A stretch of DNA of 64,000 nucleotides. It comes from DASUGC01 sp035606665 (GTDB lineage Bacteria > Acidobacteriota > Vicinamibacteria > Vicinamibacterales > SCN-69-37). Under the pieces are notes generated by a model that saw nothing but the letters and a program-made list of their open reading frames with translations, searched no databases and was not told the origin of the DNA. The stretch lies in the NCBI GenBank assembly GCA_035606665.1, contig DATNEY010000027.1, positions 1-64,000 of the forward strand. Reading direction: 5' to 3'. This document shows positions 15,792 to 25,673 of the stretch, piece by piece. The translations under genes and the position numbers were made by a program. How positions within the stretch are numbered: the first letter of the stretch is position 1; the number at the start of each line of letters is the position of its first letter.

Positions 15792-17546
15792 CTAGTCCGG
15801 CTTTGTGACAACGGTCGTGCCCATCACCAGAACGTCCATGCCGGTTCTCAGAAAACAGTCGAGTGCCTCTTCCGGCCTGTGCACGATGGGCTCGTTCTCG
15901 TTGAAGGACGTATTCAGGAGCATCGGCACTCCGGTCCGCCGTTCAAATGCCCGGATGAGCTCCCAGTAGAGCGGATTGCTGTCGACATTCACTGTCTGCA
16001 GCCGGCCCGATCCATCAACATGCGTCACGGCCGGAATGACCGGCTGCTTTTCGGAGAAGATGGGGCGCACCTGCATCATGAACGGATCCGGCGTGGCGTC
16101 CACGAAGTACTGATTGCGCGCCTCTTCCAGCACCGATGGCGCGAACGGCCTGAATCGCTCCCGGAACTTGATCTTGGTATTGATGATGTCGCGCATGTCG
16201 TCGCGGCGCGGGTCCGCGAGAATGCTCCGGTTTCCGAGGGCTCTGGCGCCCCACTCCATCCGGCCCTGAAACCAGCCCACGACCTGCCCGGCGGCCAGCC
16301 GATCCGCGACGAACTCGCACAAGCTGTGCGAGTCGCCCAGCCGCCTCGTCTTGCATGAGGCACGCGCCAGATCCCCCGCCCGCTCCGACATCGCCCAATT
16401 CACATCCGTCTCGTCGAACTCCGGCCCGAGCAGCGCATGTTTCATGACGAAGGAGCGCGGGCGTTTCAGCACCTGGTGCCACACCCAGAATGCCGCGCCG
16501 AGCGCGGTACCGTTGTCGGCAGCCGCCGGCTGAACGAACACCTGCTGGAAGGGCGTCTGCTCCCGGATCTTTCCGTTGGCGACGCTGTTCATCGCGCAGC
16601 CGCCGGCCAGACACAGCGCGGCCGCCGGAACCTGGTCGTGCAACGCGTTCAGGATGTGGAACATCGTGTCTTCGAATACAGCCTGAATCGAGGCAGCGAT
16701 CGCATCGTGCCGCTCGGTCAACATCTGATCGGGCTGTCGCGCGGGTCCGAGTATCTGCTCGAGCTTCGGGGTGAACACCCGCCCCAGCGTCGGCGCGCCG
16801 TCATCCCAGGTCATCGGCGCGCCGCCGGACCAGTGAGTGAAGTAGGACAGGTCGAGCTCGAATCGCCCGCCGCGGCCGAGCGTGATGATCTTCGAGAGCT
16901 GGCGTTTGAACTCCGGCGCGCCATACGGCGCCAGCCCCATGACCTTGAATTCGTCTCCAAAGCTGGTGAAACCCAGATGTTGCGTGACGGCGAGGTACAG
17001 GAGACCCAACGAGTGCGGAAAGAAAGTGCGGTCGACGACATCCAGCGACGTGCCGACGCCATGGGCCCGCGACGTGCTGACGAAGTCGCCGAAACCGTCA
17101 ATCGCACAGACGGCCGCTTCCTCGTACGGCGAAACGAAGAAGGCACTGGCTAGATGCGCCGGATGGTGCTCCACCCAGTGCACGAACGGGCCTCGCGCGC
17201 CTGCCGGAAGGTCCAGGACTTCCGCGAGCGTCTGTGGAATCGCCTCGACGCGGCGATAGTTCGCCGCGCGATTGGTCAGCAGGCCGGCACTGGGACGATG
17301 TGTCAGCGCGAAGAGACCTTTGCGCCAGGCGTGTGCCCGAGGGTTCCTCGAAATGGCGACGTGATGAATGTCCCCGCCTTCGACCCCGGCCATACGCAGG
17401 CAGGCGCGGACGGATTCCGTGGGGAACCCGGCGACGTGTTTGATTCGCCGGAAGCGTTCCTCCTCGACGGCCGCGACGAGCTCGCCATCCACAAGCAGCA
17501 CGGCTGAGACGTCGGCGTGGTACGCGTTGACGCCCAGAACGTTCAC
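15792..17546 (-). CDS. Carbamoyltransferase (NodU/CmcH family)
   Basis: A 584-residue carbamoyltransferase that transfers a carbamoyl group from carbamoyl phosphate to a sugar hydroxyl via a carbamoyl-adenylate. It shows the N-terminal VNAYHADVSAVLLVDGELVAAVEEERF motif (in two blocks), HHPAHLASAF with the metal-binding His pair, GFGDFVST, and the C-terminal YrdC-like part with GRMEWGARALGNRSIL and NTSFNENEPI. The GTG at 17546 gives a GTGA overlap with the upstream asparagine synthase; a longer frame starts inside that gene. It predicts a carbamoylated exopolysaccharide. Confidence 0.92.
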   Translation of the reverse strand: MNVLGVNAYHADVSAVLLVDGELVAAVEEERFRRIKHVAGFPTESVRACLRMAGVEGGDIHHVAISRNPRAHAWRKGLFALTHRPSAGLLTNRAANYRRVEAIPQTLAEVLDLPAGARGPFVHWVEHHPAHLASAFFVSPYEEAAVCAIDGFGDFVSTSRAHGVGTSLDVVDRTFFPHSLGLLYLAVTQHLGFTSFGDEFKVMGLAPYGAPEFKRQLSKIITLGRGGRFELDLSYFTHWSGGAPMTWDDGAPTLGRVFTPKLEQILGPARQPDQMLTERHDAIAASIQAVFEDTMFHILNALHDQVPAAALCLAGGCAMNSVANGKIREQTPFQQVFVQPAAADNGTALGAAFWVWHQVLKRPRSFVMKHALLGPEFDETDVNWAMSERAGDLARASCKTRRLGDSHSLCEFVADRLAAGQVVGWFQGRMEWGARALGNRSILADPRRDDMRDIINTKIKFRERFRPFAPSVLEEARNQYFVDATPDPFMMQVRPIFSEKQPVIPAVTHVDGSGRLQTVNVDSNPLYWELIRAFERRTGVPMLLNTSFNENEPIVHRPEEALDCFLRTGMDVLVMGTTVVTKPD

Positions 17547-19441
17547 AGCGAGCGCTCCTCGAGCCACGCGTTGAGCGCGACCAGCGTCCAGACACGCGAC
17601 CACGTGACGCCGCGCGATCGCGCGAGAAAGGCATTCCAGAGACGCGCGGCCTCGCCCGGGATCAGCAGCCCGCGCGCATCAAGTCCGCGCGGTCCGAGCT
17701 GCGCTTCGCAGAAACCCTTCAAGGGGCCGCGCATCCATGCATCGAGCGGCAGCACGAATCCGCGCTTTGGCGCGCGCGCCACAGCGTCCGGGAGCGGCCG
17801 CTCGAGCGCGTCTACGAGCAGCGCTTTCGGACTCCCCTCGGCCACCCATGCGTCCGGCAGCGCGGCGACGAAAACCGCGAGGCGGTAATCGAGAAGCGGC
17901 ACGCGGACTTCGAGCCCGTGGGCCATGCTCACCTGATCCGTATCCCGCAGGAGGACGTCGTGCATGTACGCCCGGCTCTCGGCGAACGACACCTGGGCAT
18001 GACAAGTTGCCGCGCCATGCGCGCGAAGCGCGGCGGACAGCATTCCCGCGTATGCATCCGCGGCTCTCGGTACGGCAGGCGACATCATCCGCCGCCTTGC
18101 GGCATCGGAATAGAGCTGCCGTGTGACCGGCCACATCTCGGCCAGTGAGCCGTCACCGTCCAGCACCGCCGCGGCCTTCTCGCTGAGGACGGCTCCGCCG
18201 CCCGCGGTCCGCACTATCGACGCGGCGGCGCGGCGCATCACAGCAGGTGTCCGGCCGAGCTGCCCGGCCGGCCCGGCGGCTCTTCGCAGGTGCCGGAATG
18301 ACGGGTAACCCCCAAACACCTCGTCGCCGCCGAGTCCTGACAGGGCCACCTTCAGGCCCTGCTGGTGCACGGCTCGCGACACAACCCAGGTGTTCACTGC
18401 GTCGCCGCTCGGATGATCGGTGGCGGCCAGAATCGCGGGCAGTTCGTCAGCCAGATCGCTGCCGCTCAATCGAATCGTCGTGTGGTCGGTCGCGAAGTGC
18501 CGCGCCGTGGCGGCCGCGGCTGCAGACTCGTCGAGGGCGTTGTCGTCGAGCGATACGGTGAATGTCCGCGGTTTCGATCCTGCAGCTGTCATCGCTGACA
18601 CGATCGCGCCGGAATCGATACCACCGGAGAGAAATGCAGCGACAGGCACGTCGCTCACGAGGTGCTCGTCGACGGATTCCCGAAGCAACTGGCCCACGCG
18701 AATCATCGCCGCGTCGCGTGACGACGGCACCGGCTCCCTGCTCGCTGATTCGAGAAGACTCCAGTACGTTCGCGTGCTCGTGACGCCGCCGGCCGTCACG
18801 TCGAGCACCGTCGCCGGCTCGAGCATCCACACGCCCTGAATCAACGTACGTGGCGTCGGCGTCGTCTGATACCCGACGTAGTGCCACACCGACTCCAGAT
18901 CCAGCGCCGCGGTCACGAGGCCCGATGCCAGCAGGGCTCGCACTTCCGACGCAAAGACGAACGCGCGGGTCGTCTGCGCGTAATACAGGGGTTTGATTCC
19001 GAAGCGGTCACGGACGAGTTGCAGGCGCTCGGCACGCCCGTCCCAGAGACCGAACGCGAACATCCCGTCCAGGCGTTGCAGGAAACTCTCGCCCCAGGTC
19101 TCGTGCGCGGCGAGCAGCACCTCGGTATCCGAACCGGTGCGAAATGCCCCGGCTTTGTCCGCGAGCGCCGCTCTCAGATTCCGGAAGTTGTAGATCTCAC
19201 CGTTGAACGTCACCGTCGAGGCGCCACGTGTCATCGGCTGCCGCGCGGCGTCGGTGAGATCGAGTATGGCGAGTCTCGCGTGTCCGAGCAGGAGGCATCC
19301 GCCTGTCGTCGTCCGGTGCAATGTCTTGTGGCGCCCGTCTGGCCCGCGGTGCCCGAGCGCCGAGACCATTTGATCGAGCCGGCGGTCGAGTTCCGCTTCG
19401 TCGGACGGCGCGAACGCCAGGATGCCGGCAATCCCGCACAC
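17543..19441 (-). CDS. Asparagine synthase (glutamine-hydrolysing) of exopolysaccharide locus
   Basis: A 632-residue AsnB-type enzyme. The glutaminase nucleophile Cys2 is present (MCGIAGI), as are HRGPDG and FNGEIYNF. The synthetase half has FLSGGIDSGAIVSAM and SGLGGDEVFGGY, and MAHGLEVRVPLLDYRL. In polysaccharide operons these enzymes probably amidate uronic acids or other glycan carboxylates rather than make asparagine; that is inference from context. It contrasts with the Cys2-less lasso cyclase at 5180. One base separates it from the upstream glycosyltransferase stop. Confidence 0.92.
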   Translation of the reverse strand: MCGIAGILAFAPSDEAELDRRLDQMVSALGHRGPDGRHKTLHRTTTGGCLLLGHARLAILDLTDAARQPMTRGASTVTFNGEIYNFRNLRAALADKAGAFRTGSDTEVLLAAHETWGESFLQRLDGMFAFGLWDGRAERLQLVRDRFGIKPLYYAQTTRAFVFASEVRALLASGLVTAALDLESVWHYVGYQTTPTPRTLIQGVWMLEPATVLDVTAGGVTSTRTYWSLLESASREPVPSSRDAAMIRVGQLLRESVDEHLVSDVPVAAFLSGGIDSGAIVSAMTAAGSKPRTFTVSLDDNALDESAAAAATARHFATDHTTIRLSGSDLADELPAILAATDHPSGDAVNTWVVSRAVHQQGLKVALSGLGGDEVFGGYPSFRHLRRAAGPAGQLGRTPAVMRRAAASIVRTAGGGAVLSEKAAAVLDGDGSLAEMWPVTRQLYSDAARRRMMSPAVPRAADAYAGMLSAALRAHGAATCHAQVSFAESRAYMHDVLLRDTDQVSMAHGLEVRVPLLDYRLAVFVAALPDAWVAEGSPKALLVDALERPLPDAVARAPKRGFVLPLDAWMRGPLKGFCEAQLGPRGLDARGLLIPGEAARLWNAFLARSRGVTWSRVWTLVALNAWLEERSL

Positions 19442-19442
19442 G

Positions 19443-20600
19443 TCAGCGCTCCTGCCGTGCCGCCACGGTCGGCGCCAGGTTCTCGTACCACTGTTCGAGC
19501 TGTGCCGCCGCCGAACTCCATGTGTAGTTGCCCGCGAGCTTTCTCGCGTTCGTCGCGCGGCGTCTCAGGCCAACTTCGTCGCGCATGATCTGTTTCAGCG
19601 CCGCGGTCAGTTCGGCCTCCGACGTTCCGGTCACCCATCCGGCGCCTGCCTGACGAATCGCGGGAGCGAGGTTCACATTCGCGGCGGCGAGCACCGGCAC
19701 GCCGCAGGCCATGGCCTCGAGCGCCGCGAGCCCGAAGTTTTCCTGAAATGACGGCGTCGCGAACACCGCGGCGCGCCGCAGGAGCTCCAGCTTCTTCTCA
19801 CCATCGAGCCAGGGCTCGATATCGATCCGCGCCGCCGCCGGTCCACCGCCCGCGGCCTGCCGCATTTCTGCTTCGTAGGCCGCGTCGCCCGCGCCCGCAA
19901 TCGTCAATCGCCAGCCCTCTGCGTCCGGCGCGGAGGCGTGGAACGCGCGAATCAGCCGATCCAGATTCTTCTTTCGATCGAACCTGGCCAGCACGACGAT
20001 GCGCCTGTCGCGATCGGCAGGCGCGATCGGCGGTGTCGAAAGGTACTGGTCGTCAACCCCGAGTGGAATCACGCGGGATGGCACCTCGCCCGACACCTCG
20101 GCTGCGGCGTCGCGCTCTCCTTCCGTCGTGAAGTGCAGTCCGGATGCTCCGCGCAGAAGCGATCCCACGGCGGACCACATCAGAACGCGCTTCCGCCAGG
20201 CATGCTGCGCGAGCGACCACGGATCGAGCGACCCCAGCGGCCGGACGACGTACGGAACACCGGCGGACTGACAGGCTCTGCCGGCCGCGAGACTCGCGTG
20301 CGAGAAGACGGCATGGACGTGGACGACGTCGAACTCACGCACTGCGCGGCGAAGCCACCGCGCGAGCGCCGGCGAGTACTTGAACGCCTCTCCACGCCGG
20401 TTGAAGAAGCGCGCATCGACGCCCTCGTACTCCGTCAACTGATCGATGGGAACGTCGAGGACACCGTTGCCGTCGGCGTTCGTCGTGGCGACGGTCACGC
20501 GCACGCCCCGCGCGCGAAGCGCCCGGCCGTACCGGACGACCGCGTAGCTCGGACCACCGTATCGGGGCGCCACCGAGGGAATCACATGAAGCACGTGCAC
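19443..20600 (-). CDS. Glycosyltransferase family 4
   Basis: A 385-residue GT-B enzyme. The N-terminal loop is HVIPSVAPRYGGPSYAVVRYG, and VLARFDRKKNLDRLI opens the donor domain. The E-x7-E motif is in PSFQENFGLAALEAMACGVP. It lies one base from the gene at 20602 and is part of the continuous minus-strand operon. Donor and acceptor are unknown. Confidence 0.9.
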   Translation of the reverse strand: MHVLHVIPSVAPRYGGPSYAVVRYGRALRARGVRVTVATTNADGNGVLDVPIDQLTEYEGVDARFFNRRGEAFKYSPALARWLRRAVREFDVVHVHAVFSHASLAAGRACQSAGVPYVVRPLGSLDPWSLAQHAWRKRVLMWSAVGSLLRGASGLHFTTEGERDAAAEVSGEVPSRVIPLGVDDQYLSTPPIAPADRDRRIVVLARFDRKKNLDRLIRAFHASAPDAEGWRLTIAGAGDAAYEAEMRQAAGGGPAAARIDIEPWLDGEKKLELLRRAAVFATPSFQENFGLAALEAMACGVPVLAAANVNLAPAIRQAGAGWVTGTSEAELTAALKQIMRDEVGLRRRATNARKLAGNYTWSSAAAQLEQWYENLAPTVAARQER

Positions 20601-20601
20601 G

Positions 20602-21693
20602 TCAGTGCCTCCGGCCGTCTGCCGCGGCCTCGTCGAATGCCGACCTCAGCAAGGAAGACATCCGCCCGCGAAAATGCTCGTACGTGAACTGATCCTGAAT
20701 CCGCGCGAACCCAGCCCGGCCCATGGAGCGCGCCCGCTCTGGATCCCGAAGCAGCGAAGCGATGGTGGCGGCCATGCCGCGGGCATCTCCCGGATCCACG
20801 AGCACGCCCGTTTCGCCATCCACAATGACTTCAGCCGCCGCATCGTGAACGGACCCGACGCACGCCAGGCCCGCCGCCATGGCCTCGAGATAGACGACAC
20901 CAAAACCCTCACCGCGACTGGGCAGGACAAACAACGACGCCTCGCGGTACCGGCGCTCGAGATCCCCGCGGGAGAGGAATCCAGTGAACTCGATGTTCGC
21001 CGCGGAGAATCCCGCGGCGATACCTCGCAGCCGCGCTGAATCGTCGCCGTCGCCGACGATGACGAGGCGAGCGCCTGGGCTACTTGCGACCACTTCCGGC
21101 CACGCCCGGATGATCTCTTCGTGTCCCTTGTAACGCTCCGTCGACGACAGGCGCCCCACCATGATCGCAGTCGGGCTGGACGTCGAGGACGTCCGGCCGG
21201 CGCCGTCGATCGCGGCTGAGTGCGGCAACGCGAGCGGACACACGCTGATAGCGCCAAGCCCCGGGTTCGCCGCCGTCGCGCGTCTGGCTGTGTATTCCGA
21301 GTTCGCGACACGCAGCGTCGCGCGCGACAGAATCGCGCGATCCGCCGGAGGCAGCGGATCCCAACATTCGATGCCATGCAGAAAGACGGCGTACGGCCGC
21401 GCCATGCCGCCCGGCAGATACTTCGCCACCCGGGCAAGTCCCAGATGCGAATACAGGATCCAATCCGGTGGCTCGCTGAACTGTCTGCCGGCGAGTTCGA
21501 TACCGAATCGCCACTTGTCCGTGAGCGCGGGTGCCTGATGTCCGTTGCGAAGCAACGTCAACACCCTGGCCGCACTTCCCCACTCGTCCTGCATCGTGCG
21601 CCAGATCAGTCCGGACACCTGTCCTACGCCACCGCCCATCTCGCCCAGCATCGGCGCGGCGAGCATGCACGTCCCTCGACTGTTCGTTTTCAT
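20602..21693 (-). CDS. Glycosyltransferase family 4
   Basis: A 363-residue GT-B enzyme. It has GEMGGGVGQVSGLIWR near the N-terminus, MVGRLSSTERYKGHEEII at the start of the donor domain and the E-x7-E motif in PSRGEGFGVVYLEAMAAG. Its start overlaps the polymerase stop by four bases. It resembles the PimB/WfdR-type glycan transferases; the sugar is not predictable. Confidence 0.88.
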   Translation of the reverse strand: MKTNSRGTCMLAAPMLGEMGGGVGQVSGLIWRTMQDEWGSAARVLTLLRNGHQAPALTDKWRFGIELAGRQFSEPPDWILYSHLGLARVAKYLPGGMARPYAVFLHGIECWDPLPPADRAILSRATLRVANSEYTARRATAANPGLGAISVCPLALPHSAAIDGAGRTSSTSSPTAIMVGRLSSTERYKGHEEIIRAWPEVVASSPGARLVIVGDGDDSARLRGIAAGFSAANIEFTGFLSRGDLERRYREASLFVLPSRGEGFGVVYLEAMAAGLACVGSVHDAAAEVIVDGETGVLVDPGDARGMAATIASLLRDPERARSMGRAGFARIQDQFTYEHFRGRMSSLLRSAFDEAAADGRRH

Positions 21694-23210
21694 CGGCCTG
21701 CCGGCGCCTCAATCGCCCGAGGCGTTGGAACCGAAGCCCGGTCTGGAGCACTGGCGGTGATCCGCAATAGCCACGGACGAAGGGCGAACATCAGGAACAA
21801 CGTCACGAGCACATTCAGATTGAGCGCGGCAAAGCCCTTCACAAACTGCTGCTCGAAGTCCGCAACCGCGAGCAGAACCGTCGTCAGCGCCGCGAAGCGC
21901 AAGGCCGGCACGGCCGTGAACCGGTTGACGATGGCCGAGGCGAGGCCGATCCAGCCGCCGAACAGGAACACCGACACGAACAGGCCCGCCACGCCCCAAT
22001 CGGCGTAGAACTCCGCCATGTAGCCGATGCTCACCGACGTCCCGGCCTCGGCCACGGGAATGCCGGTGAACCTGCGCGTGTAGTACGAATCCGATGGGAG
22101 CTCCGGCTTGTCGGGCACGATAAAACGAGGAACAAACGCGTTCAGCATCGCCATCCGAAGCAGCTCGCCGCGAGCGTGGGGCTCTCGTTCGGGCGTGTGT
22201 TCCAGCACGCGTGAGAAGAAAGTGATGTACGACACCCGCTCCACCAGCGCCTCGACGTAGGGCTCGGGCGTCGTGAACAGCAGGGGAAGTTCGGTGCGGA
22301 AGTTCTGCACGAAGAACGACACCCGCTCCGACGCGCTGCGGCCGATCGTGCCCTCGTCATGCGCGACGCGCGTGTTCTTCTTCAGCCCGCCCTGCCAGAT
22401 GAGCAGCAGCACCAGCAGGGCCGCCACGAATGGCGCGGCCTTGAGGCTCGCAAACACGGAACGCCTGAGCGATCCGCGTTCCCACGGACGCCACGAGGCC
22501 GCGAGCACGATGAACATCAACACGACAGGGCTCTTGAAGTCCGAGTAGTAGCTGCCGAGGCGCGGGACAACGGCCCAGACGAACGTGACGATCAACAACG
22601 CCACGTTCGTCCTCTGCCGCAGGATCTCCAGCCAGAGCGTGACCAGCAGCACCTGGCGGAATTCCAGCACCCGCTGCACGAATGAAGCGAAGCCGCCGAA
22701 GTCACGCGCGTTGACGGTGTACGTGTAATCCAGGCCGTAGGTCACCATCACGACAATGAACAGCGGCTTGATCAGCTGCGATCGATCGCCCGCACGCGGT
22801 GTCTCGGACCCCGCTGCGGCCGCGGGCCCCAGCAGCTGCGATGTGATGCGGATGCCCAGCGCCAGCACCAGCAATCCCGCCAACGCCAGCGCCATCGTCC
22901 TCTCGAGGTCGCCAAGGCGATAGATTCCTGGGAACGTATCGAAGACTCGCTGATACCAATAGCCCGCCGTCACGGAGACCCACTGGTACGCGATGACGAA
23001 CGGCAGGACCGGAGGATCGCTCCGTCGCCACACGAGGCCGGTTCCCGCGAGGAGAACGAACACCGCAAAGGCGGCGGTGAGATTGTTGGTAGAGATACCG
23101 ACCAGCGCGCCTGCGACAGGCGCAAGCAGGGCCGCCGGAACCGTCAGCGGATAGTCGGACGCGCTACGCACGGGATTCCCCGCCACTTGGGTATAGCGCC
23201 TCTTCTGCAC
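21690..23210 (-). CDS. Oligosaccharide repeat-unit polymerase-like membrane protein
   Basis: A protein of about 506 residues with ten or more hydrophobic helices and no similarity visible to the Wzy_C protein at 10337. The layout (short cytoplasmic N-terminus, helix pairs, a long periplasmic loop around residues 270-380 and the FYADWGVAGLFVSVFLFGGWIG segment) fits O-antigen/repeat-unit polymerases of the Wzy superfamily. The true start may be a downstream GTG (23186 or 23171), because the first 47 bases overlap the upstream glycosyltransferase. It would join lipid-linked repeats in the periplasm. Confidence 0.7.
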   Translation of the reverse strand: MQKRRYTQVAGNPVRSASDYPLTVPAALLAPVAGALVGISTNNLTAAFAVFVLLAGTGLVWRRSDPPVLPFVIAYQWVSVTAGYWYQRVFDTFPGIYRLGDLERTMALALAGLLVLALGIRITSQLLGPAAAAGSETPRAGDRSQLIKPLFIVVMVTYGLDYTYTVNARDFGGFASFVQRVLEFRQVLLVTLWLEILRQRTNVALLIVTFVWAVVPRLGSYYSDFKSPVVLMFIVLAASWRPWERGSLRRSVFASLKAAPFVAALLVLLLIWQGGLKKNTRVAHDEGTIGRSASERVSFFVQNFRTELPLLFTTPEPYVEALVERVSYITFFSRVLEHTPEREPHARGELLRMAMLNAFVPRFIVPDKPELPSDSYYTRRFTGIPVAEAGTSVSIGYMAEFYADWGVAGLFVSVFLFGGWIGLASAIVNRFTAVPALRFAALTTVLLAVADFEQQFVKGFAALNLNVLVTLFLMFALRPWLLRITASAPDRASVPTPRAIEAPAGR

Positions 23211-24381
23211 TGCCCGACTCGATGCCGGCCAGAACTCCGGCTACCGCGCTCGCGCACGAATACCCGCTGATGCGGCGCAGCACAGCCTCCGTGATGACCG
23301 CGCGGTCGTTGCGGAGACGGCGCGCCAGCTGGACGATTCGCGACGTCAGTCCCGGCACATCGCCCGCCGCATAGACGTAGCCAGTCGCGTCGTCTTCAAT
23401 GAGGTCCGCCGCTGCACCGACGGCGTCGCTTGCGATTGCGGGGACTCCCGCCGCCATGGCCTCGTTGATCACGAGTCCCCACGATTCCTCCGCTGACGGC
23501 AGGACCAGCGCGTCGATGGCGCCGTAGCACGCCGGCAGCTCCGATTGGTTCTTGAACCCGGCGAACGCGATAGGTGCCGCGGCCGCCGTAGCGCGCGCGC
23601 GAAGCCTGCCCTCCTCGGAGCCCGACCCGACGATCACGCCCCGGATACCCGGCTCCTGCGTTCGGGCGATCGCGATCGCCTCGACAAGGTCCTCCGCCCG
23701 TTTCGGCGGAATCAGTTTTCCCACAAACCCAAACACCACATCGTCGTCGCCCGAGCCCCATGCGCTTCGAAGTGCGCGAGCGTCCCCGCTCTGACGCGCC
23801 ACCGCGGCGCCCCGGGCAAACCGTTCGTTCTCGACAAAATGTGGCGCGAAGTGGAGACGCGCTTCCGGGACACCGTAGTGCCGCAGATACTCCCAGTTCG
23901 CACGGCCAACGTAGAGATGCGCGTCCACACGGCCGAGCATCCAGCGATATGGCAGGTACTTGGCGGCGCGCACGAACGCGGGCCGATGGCGCCCGAGATG
24001 CGAGTCGCCGCGCAGCAACACGCGCAGGCCCAAGGCGCGGCCTGCCCGAATCGCCTGCAAGTAGCTCTTGAGGTACCAGCCATTGACGAGGCACGCATCG
24101 AAGCCACCACGCGCCAGCCGCTCGCCGATTCCCGGCGTATCGCATCCGAAAAAGCTGCTGACGCCCGGATGCCTGGAGACGTTCTCGCTCCACTCGTAGC
24201 GGTAGCCGTCGAGGAGAGGAATATCCCAGTCGAATGCCCGTCCAAAACCCGCATCGCCCTGCGCGCGCGCTGACTGGCGATGACAGAAGAAGACGGTCAG
24301 GTCGCAGACGTCCGCCAACGCGCGAAACAGTGGAGCCTGGTACTGAATCGGATGGCTTGCGACGACGGCTAGCTTGCGCAC
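23164..24381 (-). CDS. Glycosyltransferase family 4
   Basis: A 405-residue GT-B enzyme. GTG at 24381 is chosen because GGAGG lies seven bases upstream and the protein then begins with RKLAVVASHPIQYQAPLFR, the usual N-terminal strand and acceptor loop. The donor domain begins FGFVGKLIPPKRAEDLV and holds the E-x7-E motif in PSAEESWGLVINEAMAAGVP. It overlaps the upstream gene by 13 bases. Confidence 0.88.
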   Translation of the reverse strand: MRKLAVVASHPIQYQAPLFRALADVCDLTVFFCHRQSARAQGDAGFGRAFDWDIPLLDGYRYEWSENVSRHPGVSSFFGCDTPGIGERLARGGFDACLVNGWYLKSYLQAIRAGRALGLRVLLRGDSHLGRHRPAFVRAAKYLPYRWMLGRVDAHLYVGRANWEYLRHYGVPEARLHFAPHFVENERFARGAAVARQSGDARALRSAWGSGDDDVVFGFVGKLIPPKRAEDLVEAIAIARTQEPGIRGVIVGSGSEEGRLRARATAAAAPIAFAGFKNQSELPACYGAIDALVLPSAEESWGLVINEAMAAGVPAIASDAVGAAADLIEDDATGYVYAAGDVPGLTSRIVQLARRLRNDRAVITEAVLRRISGYSCASAVAGVLAGIESGSAEEALYPSGGESRA

Positions 24382-25673
24382 GGAATCGCCTCCGTCACCT
24401 GCCGGCCGAGCACCTGATCGAACACGAGGCACTGACGCCTGGTCATTTCGCGCGCGCTGAACGACTCCAGCAACGACGGCGGTACGAGCGCGCGCTCCGG
24501 CAGAGTCATCAGGAAACGCGACAGGCGATCGGCCAGCCGGGCGGCCGCCATCACCACCTCGTCACCGGGCCGGAATGTGGCGACTACGCCGGTACCGGCC
24601 GCTTCGAGAGTCGAATTCACCGGGCTCGACTCGTGCATGACGGCGATAAATGGCTTCCCTGAAAGCAGATACGGATACACCTTCGAAGGACTGTAGGCGC
24701 CGTCGTCGGAGCCAAGCATCACCGTGAGACTCGCGTCCTGCAGCAGCCGCAGCGCCTGAAGGTACGGCAGCCGTTGCGGTGATTCGGTGACAACCGATCG
24801 GACGCCGGCGAGATCTGCAAGCGGCGCGATCGTCTGTTCGCGCGACGCGTAGTCCGTCCCGACGAACCAGAACTTCAACGGACGAACCGGGACTCCACGA
24901 TCCTGAATCATCCGGACGGCCGTGAAGAGCAAGTCCGCCGCGTGGGTGAGATCGCGTCCACCGCGGCCGACGGATACGGCGTTGATGCAGGAGGGCTGCG
25001 GGACGAAGAATGGGTTCGTCCACTCCTGCGCCCGCGCAATCTCAAAGTCGCGCTCGGACGCACCGAACGGGATCACCGAGCAGTTGCCGGCGGGCAGCCA
25101 CGGGTACCGCTCACGCAATGTCTCGACGTAGGCCGGAGAGACCGCGACGACGCCATCGACGCTCTTCATCGCGAACGGCTCCAGAACCGCGTGCATCCGC
25201 CTCGCACCGCGAGCCTTGAAGCCGGGTTCCAGTCCGGCGCCGTCGTAGTCGGTCTTCCACGGATCCTGCAGATCGATCACGTACGGCACGTCGTGTCGCG
25301 CCTTCCAGAGCCGTCCCAGCGTCATGACCGGAAACATGGTCGTCGAGAAGTACACGAGGTCCACCGCTTCCCGCTTGAGGATCCGAGTGCCGGCGGCGTA
25401 GAGATGGCCGATCGCGCGAAGTCCGGGATTGCCGACACCAAAGAACCGAGTGATCCGCTCAGGCAGCGCACCGGTTGACGTCACGTCAGCGCCTGCAGGA
25501 ATCGTCGCCAGCAACGCGGGCTCCACGAGTCCGCCGTGCGCCGAGGGCCCGATCGCGAGCACGTGCGGCGACCAGCCGAATGACGCGAAGTGCGGCAGGC
25601 TCATTCGCACCCGATGGAGGTCGGCCGCGACCACGGGTGGAAAGCTCGGAGAGACGATGAGAACCCTCTTCAT
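24369..25673 (-). CDS. Glycosyltransferase (GT4-like)
   Basis: A 434-residue GT-B-type enzyme. ATG at 25673 overlaps the upstream stop by ATGA and yields the start MKRVLIVSPSFPPVVAADLHR. The donor half contains YSPSKVYPYLLSGKPFIAV in place of a classic E-x7-E motif, like the WcaI-type protein at 14595. A longer in-frame ORF extends upstream into the neighbouring gene and is not needed. Specificity unknown. Confidence 0.83.
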   Translation of the reverse strand: MKRVLIVSPSFPPVVAADLHRVRMSLPHFASFGWSPHVLAIGPSAHGGLVEPALLATIPAGADVTSTGALPERITRFFGVGNPGLRAIGHLYAAGTRILKREAVDLVYFSTTMFPVMTLGRLWKARHDVPYVIDLQDPWKTDYDGAGLEPGFKARGARRMHAVLEPFAMKSVDGVVAVSPAYVETLRERYPWLPAGNCSVIPFGASERDFEIARAQEWTNPFFVPQPSCINAVSVGRGGRDLTHAADLLFTAVRMIQDRGVPVRPLKFWFVGTDYASREQTIAPLADLAGVRSVVTESPQRLPYLQALRLLQDASLTVMLGSDDGAYSPSKVYPYLLSGKPFIAVMHESSPVNSTLEAAGTGVVATFRPGDEVVMAAARLADRLSRFLMTLPERALVPPSLLESFSAREMTRRQCLVFDQVLGRQVTEAIPCAS

